A stretch of DNA of 28,526 bases from the NCBI GenBank assembly GCA_904501625.1, contig CAJGBR010000017.1, positions 1 to 28,526 on the forward strand, given 5' to 3'. The notes below the pieces were generated by a model. The model was not told the origin of the DNA and did no database searches. It was given only the letters and a program-made list of their open reading frames with translations. The stretch comes from an uncultured Rikenellaceae bacterium (GTDB lineage Bacteria > Bacteroidota > Bacteroidia > Bacteroidales > Rikenellaceae). The number at the start of each line of letters is the position of its first letter. The first letter of the stretch is position 1. Positions 23,720-28,526 of the stretch are shown here, in pieces. The position numbers were made by a program, and so were the translations under genes.

Positions 23720-24232
23720 ATGAAACCTTTGGTAAGTATTATTATGGGTAGTACCTCTGATTTAAAGGTAATGAGTGCTGCTGCCGAGTTTTTGGATGAG
23801 ATGGAAATTCCGTTTGAGATTAATGCATTGTCTGCACACAGAACTCCTGATATGGTTATGGATTTTGCAAAGAATGCACACAAACGTGGTATTAAGGTAG
23901 TTATCGCCGGAGCAGGTGGTGCGGCACATTTGCCTGGCGTTATTGCAGCTATGACACCGTGTCCTGTAGTCGGAGTGCCCATAAAGTCGTCAAATTCGAT
24001 AGATGGTTGGGACAGTATTCTCTCTATTTTGCAGATGCCATCTGGGATTCCGGTTGCAACCGTAGCTCTTGATGGAGCAAAGAATGCTGCGATTTTAGCT
24101 GTTCAGATGATGGCTACTGGAGATGCCGAGCTGCTCGCAAAGATCGAAAAATTTAAGGCGTCGATGGAGGGAAAAATTACAAAGGCCAACGATGAACTCC
24201 GAAAAATTGAATATAAATTCAAGACCAATTAG
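23720..24232 (+). CDS. purE: N5-carboxyaminoimidazole ribonucleotide mutase
   Basis: A 170-residue class I PurE that converts N5-CAIR to CAIR in de novo purine synthesis. The active-site segments are intact: MGSTSDLKVM, SAHRTPDMVMDFA with the catalytic-type SAHRTP, IAGAGGAAHLPGVIAAMT, and GVPIKSSNSIDGWDSILSILQMPSG. I choose ATG 23720; ATG 23711 is three codons upstream and the longer open frame to 23543 would run through the promoter and antisense to hpt, so it is not used. It is followed after 5 bases by a ZIP metal transporter. Confidence 0.95.
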   Translation: MKPLVSIIMGSTSDLKVMSAAAEFLDEMEIPFEINALSAHRTPDMVMDFAKNAHKRGIKVVIAGAGGAAHLPGVIAAMTPCPVVGVPIKSSNSIDGWDSILSILQMPSGIPVATVALDGAKNAAILAVQMMATGDAELLAKIEKFKASMEGKITKANDELRKIEYKFKTN

Positions 24233-24237
24233 ATAGC

Positions 24238-25038
24238 GTGTCTGAACAGGTTATATTGGCATTTGCACTGACTTTGGGAGCCGGTCTAGCTACGGGGATT
24301 GGTAGTGCTATTGCCTTTTTTGCACATCATACCGACAGAAAGTTCCTCTCTTTTACGCTGGGACTTTCTGCCGGAGTTATGTTGTATGTTTCGTTTGCCG
24401 AGTTGCTCAGTGACGCACGATTCGAGTTTATCGAGATATTCGGTGAGGACAAAGGTCAACTTTGGTGTGCAGTTTCGTTTTTTGCAGGAATCGCACTCGC
24501 AGCACTCATAGACAGGATTGTGCCTGAACGAGAGAATCCTCACGAAATGAGATCTGTTGAATTGATGGATCATAAGTTGCCTGCAAGTCAAAAGATGGTG
24601 AAGGCTGGTATCGTTACAGCCATTGCTATTGGGGTTCACAACTTTCCCGAGGGTGTTGCGACATTTATGGCAACGATGTCAGATACGACCGTAGGGGTTC
24701 CGATTGCCATTGCCGTAGCAATTCACAATATTCCTGAAGGTATTGCTGTGGCGGTGCCGATATATTTTGCAACAAATAGTCGTGCCAAGGCATTTAAATA
24801 CTCGTTTCTTTCGGGACTTTCCGAGCCTGTTGGAGCATTGGCAGCCTGGTTGATACTGATGCCGATGATGACTCAGACGCTATTGAATGTGGTTTTTGCC
24901 GTAGTGGCCGGAATTATGGTCTACATATCGATAGACGAGTTGTTGCCGTCAGCCGAAGAGTATGGACAACACCACCTATCCATACTCGGTGTAATCATTG
25001 GTATGGTTCTAATGGCTGCAAGTCTGATTCTTTTATAG
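24238..25038 (+). CDS. zupT: ZIP-family metal transporter, ZupT-like
   Basis: A 266-residue inner-membrane importer of zinc and related divalent metals. It has eight likely membrane segments. The metal-binding motifs are in the usual helices: IGVHNFPEGVATF and AIHNIPEGIAVA, with the third conserved SFAELL site earlier (SFAELLSD) and SIDELLP near the end. The start codon is GTG 24238, 5 bases after purE. Metal specificity cannot be told from sequence. It ends 3 bases before the stop of the convergent kdsB, and no clear terminator is seen between them. Confidence 0.9.
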   Translation: MSEQVILAFALTLGAGLATGIGSAIAFFAHHTDRKFLSFTLGLSAGVMLYVSFAELLSDARFEFIEIFGEDKGQLWCAVSFFAGIALAALIDRIVPERENPHEMRSVELMDHKLPASQKMVKAGIVTAIAIGVHNFPEGVATFMATMSDTTVGVPIAIAVAIHNIPEGIAVAVPIYFATNSRAKAFKYSFLSGLSEPVGALAAWLILMPMMTQTLLNVVFAVVAGIMVYISIDELLPSAEEYGQHHLSILGVIIGMVLMAASLILL

Positions 25039-25041
25039 CAA

Positions 25042-25803
25042 TTATTTTATTGTCTTTTGTAAAACTTTGAGCAATCGTTCAAGGTCTTCGGGTGTGTCTA
25101 TTGCGTAACTTTCGAATTGTGTCTCAGCGACTTTGATGTTGTATCCGTTTTCGAGCCAGCGGAGTTGTTCCAGTGATTCAAGTTTTTCGAGATTGCCAAC
25201 AGGTAGTGATGTTATCTGTTTGAGAATATCTGAACGATAAGCATATAATCCAATGTGTTTCAAGTATTTGTGATTTTTTTGCCACTCCTCTTTTTGTAGA
25301 TTTCTTAAAAATGGAATCGGTGATCGGCTGAAATATATAGCTTCGCTATGTGCATTGAGTACAACTTTTGGAAGATTCGGATTAAAGATGTCTTCATCAT
25401 CAGAGAATGGTTTTACGAGTGTAGCAATTTCGGTAGTCAAATCGTTAAAGCAACTTTTTATTAATTTCAGTTGTTCTGTTTGAATGTAAGGTTCATCTCC
25501 CTGAATGTTTACTACAACATCGAATGTTGTACCTGTTTGTGCTGAGATAATCTCTAAAGCTTCGCGACAACGGTCTGTTCCGCTGCGATGTTCGGTTGAT
25601 GTCATTACAACATTACCACCAAACATTTTGATTGCATTGGCAATTCGGTCGTCGTCTGTTGCTACATAGCAGTTGTCGAACACCTGTGTCGCACGTTCAT
25701 AGACGTGTTGAATCATAGGTTTGCCGAGAATGTCAGCCAATGGTTTTGCGGGAAATCGGGTCGAAGCATATCGTGCCGGAATAAGGGCTAAATATTTAGT
25801 CAT
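25042..25803 (-). CDS. kdsB: 3-deoxy-manno-octulosonate cytidylyltransferase
   Basis: A 253-residue enzyme that activates Kdo as CMP-Kdo for lipid A core assembly. Typical motifs: ALIPARYASTRFPAKPLADI at the nucleotide-binding N-terminus, IQHVYERA, VATDDDRI, MTSTEHRSGTDRC, VVNIQGDEPY with the metal-binding aspartate, and SRSPIPFLR. Length is normal. It shows that this organism makes a Kdo-containing lipopolysaccharide. Its start faces the LuxC-like gene across a 93-base gap. Confidence 0.96.
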   Translation of the reverse strand: MTKYLALIPARYASTRFPAKPLADILGKPMIQHVYERATQVFDNCYVATDDDRIANAIKMFGGNVVMTSTEHRSGTDRCREALEIISAQTGTTFDVVVNIQGDEPYIQTEQLKLIKSCFNDLTTEIATLVKPFSDDEDIFNPNLPKVVLNAHSEAIYFSRSPIPFLRNLQKEEWQKNHKYLKHIGLYAYRSDILKQITSLPVGNLEKLESLEQLRWLENGYNIKVAETQFESYAIDTPEDLERLLKVLQKTIK

Positions 25804-25869
25804 AAGTGATTTGTCTTTTTTATTGTTAATATCTGAGGTGTAAAATTAAAAATTTTTGTTAAGAATTGT

Positions 25870-25877
25870 TATCTTAG
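25870..25877 (+). promoter_or_regulatory. Weak -7-like element upstream of the LuxC-like gene
   Basis: TATCTTAG differs by one base from TAnnTTTG and ends 19 bases before the LuxC-like ATG. There is no -33 TTTG at the right spacing (the nearest is 11 bases away). The rest of the 93-base gap between kdsB and this gene is AT-rich without other visible signals. Confidence 0.3.
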
Positions 25878-25896
25878 CAAAAAATAATAACCGCAA

Positions 25897-26904
25897 ATGA
25901 TTGATAAAAATAGCATAGAGAGACTTTCTAAACGGCTTGAATGTATTGATAATGAGCTGATTGTTTCTGCTATAGAACAGAATGAATGGTTCTCGGAAAA
26001 GAGCATTAGGCGTGCAGTCAGGGGAGTTGTTGATGAGTTTCTTGATTGGCAAAAATTGAGCAATTGGCTCTGTGAGTATGGTGATTTATCACAGCCTGCC
26101 CGATTGACCACGATGGTCGTAACGGCAGGAAATATTCCTTTGGTGGGATTTTTTGATTTGTTTTGTTCGGTGCTAGTCGGGGAGAGAACTCTGCTGAAGC
26201 CTTCGAGTCGGGATAGGGTGTTGATGAGTTTTGTTGCAAAATTGATGAACGAGGAACTTAATGCAAAAATCGATATAGTTGATAGTATTGATAACAGTGC
26301 AGATGTGCTGTTGTTTATGGGTAGTGATGCGGTTGCAGATGAATTGATGAAAACCTGGAGTAATAAACCTCATTTGATTCGTTCGCATCGGACAAGCGTG
26401 GCATTGCTCTCGGGTGAGGAGTCGTCCGAACAACTTGAAGCATTGGTAGATGATGTGTTTGCTTATTTTGGATTAGGGTGTCGCAACGTGACCAACATTT
26501 TTATCCCGCGAGGATATGATCTTAATCGGCTAATTGATGTGTTTAATCGCTATGAGATTGATTCCCCAGAGTATCAACGTATAGTGAAAAGACACGTTGC
26601 ACGACTATCGGTTTGTGAGGCAGAATTTTGTGCTGGCAATTTTTTTGTGATGAACGAGGGTTTTTCGTCAGAATTGCCGATGGGAGAACTGCGATGGATA
26701 GAGTATGACAGGGTAGATGAATTGGAATGTTTTATCAATGATAATGAATCGGTTATACAGTGTGTAGTAAATGAATTTGTTCCGATGTCCGCTTGGAAGT
26801 GTATCCCGTTTGGTCGGGCACAGCAGCCATCTTTAAATGATTTTCCGGATAGGGTGGATACGATACAATTCTTGCAAAAAATAGTTACATTTGCAAAACA
26901 ATAA
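25897..26904 (+). CDS. LuxC-like acyl-CoA reductase
   Basis: A 335-residue protein of the aldehyde-dehydrogenase-related LuxC/acyl-CoA reductase family, which reduces activated acyl groups to aldehydes with NADPH. Landmarks: VVTAGNIPLVGFFDLFCSVL for the nucleotide-binding region, LKPSSRD, MGSDAVADEL, and FGLGCRNVTNIFIPRGYD with the catalytic cysteine C195. The family is widespread as a short single-domain protein in Bacteroidota, often of unknown substrate. It is followed after 12 bases by a pRiA4b ORF-3-like gene and then miaA; this neighbourhood does not suggest a substrate. Confidence 0.8.
   Translation: MIDKNSIERLSKRLECIDNELIVSAIEQNEWFSEKSIRRAVRGVVDEFLDWQKLSNWLCEYGDLSQPARLTTMVVTAGNIPLVGFFDLFCSVLVGERTLLKPSSRDRVLMSFVAKLMNEELNAKIDIVDSIDNSADVLLFMGSDAVADELMKTWSNKPHLIRSHRTSVALLSGEESSEQLEALVDDVFAYFGLGCRNVTNIFIPRGYDLNRLIDVFNRYEIDSPEYQRIVKRHVARLSVCEAEFCAGNFFVMNEGFSSELPMGELRWIEYDRVDELECFINDNESVIQCVVNEFVPMSAWKCIPFGRAQQPSLNDFPDRVDTIQFLQKIVTFAKQ
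26886..26893 (+). promoter_or_regulatory. Candidate internal promoter for the pRiA4b-like/miaA genes
   Basis: TACATTTG, a full TAnnTTTG match inside the last codons of the LuxC-like gene, 23 bases before the next ATG. No good -33 box is seen at 20 bases, so it is only a candidate. Confidence 0.4.
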
Positions 26905-26916
26905 AAAATTAATGCT

Positions 26917-27432
26917 ATGTCAGTAATAGTAACATTGAGAATGTTAAGCGACGAAGATGATAATTTCGTTCGTGATTATGAGGTGCCATTGGATATTAAT
27001 ATGTTGGACCTTCATAAGTTCATTAATCGTGATTTGAATTTTGATGATTCGACAATGTCTTCATTTTTCGTGTCGGATAAGAATTGGGAACGCCATACCG
27101 AACTGACACTTATAGATATGGGAGAAGACAATGATAGTGAAGATGCTCCGATTGCAATGGAGAGTGTCTCACTCGGACAGGTGATAAACCAATTGCACGA
27201 CCGACTGATATATCTCTTTGATATGTTTGAGAATCGTGCGATGTATTTGGAAATGACTGAGGCAAAGAAACCTGATGCTGCACGAGAGTATCCTTATTGT
27301 GCATTTGCTCACGGTGCTGCGCCCGATCAATTCTCGGCTGAGATGAATCCCGAAAATGTGTCAATCTTTGATGAGGCAATGGATGATTTTGCCGATTTTG
27401 AGGGAGATGACTACTATGACGACCCAATGTAA
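26917..27432 (+). CDS. pRiA4b ORF-3-like protein, function unknown
   Basis: A 171-residue protein that resembles the plasmid pRiA4b ORF-3 / IS1096 passenger-like family. Visible features are the opening VTLRMLSDEDDNFVRDYEVPLDINMLDLHKFI in two pieces of a small alpha/beta fold, SSFFVSDKNWERHTELTLID, the family-like Gln-Val...Arg-Leu-Ile-Tyr-Leu-Phe-Asp-Met strand near residue 95 (IYLFDMFE), and a very acidic C-terminus rich in Asp, Glu and Tyr. No enzymatic motif is seen. Such proteins are common in Bacteroidota and have no agreed function. It overlaps miaA by 17 bases. Confidence 0.6.
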   Translation: MSVIVTLRMLSDEDDNFVRDYEVPLDINMLDLHKFINRDLNFDDSTMSSFFVSDKNWERHTELTLIDMGEDNDSEDAPIAMESVSLGQVINQLHDRLIYLFDMFENRAMYLEMTEAKKPDAAREYPYCAFAHGAAPDQFSAEMNPENVSIFDEAMDDFADFEGDDYYDDPM

Positions 27433-28336
27433 AAATAAAAAATATCTTGTTGCAATTGTAGGTCCTACGGCATCTGGGAAGACAGATCTTGCTATTGAAG
27501 TTGCCAAAGAGTTGGGGACAGAGATTGTTAATGCCGATTCGCGTCAGGTCTATCGTGGAATGAAAATAGGAACAGCGGCACCGACAGAAGAACAGTTGGC
27601 GGCAGTTCCGCACCACCTCATTGCAACTCACGAATTGACTGATTCGTATACTGCGGGGTGTTATGAAAAGGAGGCATTGTGTGCGATAGCCGAGATACAT
27701 AAGACTCACGATTATGCCGTACTTGTCGGAGGTTCTGGACTGTATGTTGATATTGTTTGCAATGGTATGGACGATATTCCGTCTACTCCGCCTGAGATTA
27801 GAGAGTCGTTGATTGAACAATTGAACTGCAAAGGTTTATCGGCATTGACAGAGCAACTGCGTGAACTTGATCCTGAGTATTATGAGAAGGTTGATAGGGA
27901 TAATCCCAATCGTGTGATGAGAGCGTTAGAGGTTTGTTTGGCTACGGGACGAACATATACGTCGTATAGAACAGGAGCCCGACGTCAACGCCCCTTTGAG
28001 ATTATAAAAATTGGAATTGATGTTCCGCGGGAAGAGTTGTATGACAGAATTAACCGTAGGGTTGATATGATGGTGTCAGAAGGATTAATTGACGAGGTGA
28101 AATCGCTTGTTGAGTTTCGTTTTCTAAATTCATTGAATACGGTGGGGTATAGTGAGTTATTTGAGTGTTTTGATGGTAAGATTACTGAGAATCAGGCAAT
28201 TGAGTTGATAAAACGTAATAGTCGCAGATATGCCAAGCGTCAAATGACGTGGTTTCGAAGAGGTGTTGATATTCAATGGGTTACAAAAAAAGATCTGGAA
28301 GAGGTAAAAAAAATCATAAAAAAATTTGGAGTATAA
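27416..28336 (+). CDS. miaA: tRNA dimethylallyltransferase
   Basis: A 306-residue enzyme that adds a dimethylallyl group to A37 of tRNAs that read UNN codons. The P-loop GPTASGKTDLAI (about 16-27), NADSRQVYRGMKIGTAAPT, HHLIATHELTDSYTAG, VGGSGLYVD, and DNPNRVMRALEVCLATG are all present. I start at ATG 27416 with GGAG 9 bases upstream (27403-27406); ATG 27407 is in frame but has no room for that site. The 3' end lies 12 bases before the -33 box of the following tRNA promoter region, so the tRNA is separately transcribed. Confidence 0.95.
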   Translation: MTTQCKNKKYLVAIVGPTASGKTDLAIEVAKELGTEIVNADSRQVYRGMKIGTAAPTEEQLAAVPHHLIATHELTDSYTAGCYEKEALCAIAEIHKTHDYAVLVGGSGLYVDIVCNGMDDIPSTPPEIRESLIEQLNCKGLSALTEQLRELDPEYYEKVDRDNPNRVMRALEVCLATGRTYTSYRTGARRQRPFEIIKIGIDVPREELYDRINRRVDMMVSEGLIDEVKSLVEFRFLNSLNTVGYSELFECFDGKITENQAIELIKRNSRRYAKRQMTWFRRGVDIQWVTKKDLEEVKKIIKKFGV

Positions 28337-28356
28337 AGAAAAAGGTGCTACATTTG
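28325..28356 (+). promoter_or_regulatory. Promoter of tRNA-Gly (Bacteroidota type)
   Basis: TTTG at 28325-28328 and TACATTTG at 28349-28356 are separated by 20 bases, a full match to the phylum's promoter. The -33 box overlaps the last codons of miaA. The tRNA begins 34 bases after the -7 element, leaving a short 5' leader to be trimmed. Confidence 0.75.
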
Positions 28357-28390
28357 CAACGTCAAACAGGAGATGGTTGACAGAAATTTT

Positions 28391-28466
28391 GCGGAAATAG
28401 CTCAGTTGGTAGAGCACAACCTTGCCAAGGTTGGGGTCGCGAGTTCGAGTCTCGTTTTCCGCTCCA
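28391..28466 (+). tRNA. tRNA-Gly (anticodon GCC)
   Basis: A full cloverleaf can be drawn: acceptor arm GCGGAAA with TTTCCGC, D arm GCTC/GAGC, anticodon arm CAACC/GGTTG around loop TTGCCAA (anticodon GCC), and T arm GCGAG/CTCGT with loop TTCGAGT. Discriminator base U is followed by an encoded CCA at 28464-28466. Reads GGC and GGU glycine codons. Confidence 0.97.
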
Positions 28467-28499
28467 AGTCCAAAAGTTTTGAGGACAAAATCAAGCAAA

Positions 28500-28526
28500 A
28501 CCCTTTGAAACATCGTTTCAGAGGGT
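28500..28526 (+). terminator. Hairpin after tRNA-Gly, cut by window edge
   Basis: ACCCTTTGAAAC at 28500-28511 pairs with GTTTCAGAGGGT at 28515-28526 (12 bp with one G-T pair and a 3-base loop). It fits an intrinsic terminator for the tRNA transcript. The T-run that should follow lies outside the window. Confidence 0.65.

Noticed and set aside
27110..27820. Open frame of 236 codons on the - strand
   Set aside because: Antisense to the pRiA4b-like gene and miaA, which are clearly coding on the + strand.
1..28526. CRISPR arrays, insertion sequences, attachment sites, rRNA genes and a cobalamin riboswitch ahead of the B12 gene
   Set aside because: No repeated spacer pattern, transposase, terminal repeats or rRNA sequence is seen, and there is no untranslated space before the B12 gene for a riboswitch.

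Overview
The window looks like a chromosomal segment of a Bacteroidota bacterium, most likely of the order Bacteroidales; I cannot place the family. Several -7 elements fit TAnnTTTG, most genes lack a clear Shine-Dalgarno sequence, and the gene set is typical of the phylum: BatD/BatE, an OstA-like protein fused to long extra regions, a LuxC-like acyl-CoA reductase, a pRiA4b ORF-3-like protein and a DcaP-like porin. KdsB indicates a Kdo-containing LPS, so the cell is diderm. All of the DNA is either coding or in gaps shorter than 140 bases.

Region 1 (1-10729, + strand) is the unusual part. Eight tightly packed genes, the first cut by the window edge, end at a strong hairpin. They encode a carbamoyl-phosphate-synthase-like ATP-grasp ligase, a cobalamin-binding glutamate-mutase-like protein, two tandem MurF-like ligases, a D-Ala-D-Ala ligase, a PP-loop ATPase-like protein with a cysteine cluster, an alanine racemase and an octopine-dehydrogenase-like protein. 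Four ATP-dependent C-N ligases of three types, a racemase, a possible carbon-skeleton mutase and a reductive-condensation enzyme in one operon suggest NRPS-independent assembly of a peptide-like molecule containing D-amino acids. Both Mur-type ligases lack the lysine of the AKxE motif that is carbamoylated in Mur ligases. I know of no described pathway with this gene set. No glycosyltransferase, transporter or regulator of the cluster is visible here, so the product is unknown.

Region 2 (10744-13326, - strand) holds an oxygen/iron defence pair, a rubrerythrin with a rubredoxin-like domain at both ends followed by a ferritin, and then a separate porin gene with its own terminator.

Region 3 (13402-21641) has folB on the + strand facing a long - strand operon. 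In transcription order this reads: SurA-N-like lipoprotein, SurA-like chaperone, OstA-like protein, batD, batE, recR. This is an envelope biogenesis and stress unit with recR at its end.

Region 4 (21672-25803) holds a - strand operon hpt-queE-CPBP protease and a divergent + strand pair purE-zupT. The two purine genes hpt and purE diverge from a perfect 20-bp palindrome that carries the same -7 element on both strands. kdsB converges on zupT.

Region 5 (25897-28526) holds the LuxC-like reductase, a pRiA4b ORF-3-like protein and miaA on the + strand, followed by tRNA-Gly(GCC) with its own promoter and a hairpin that is cut by the window edge.
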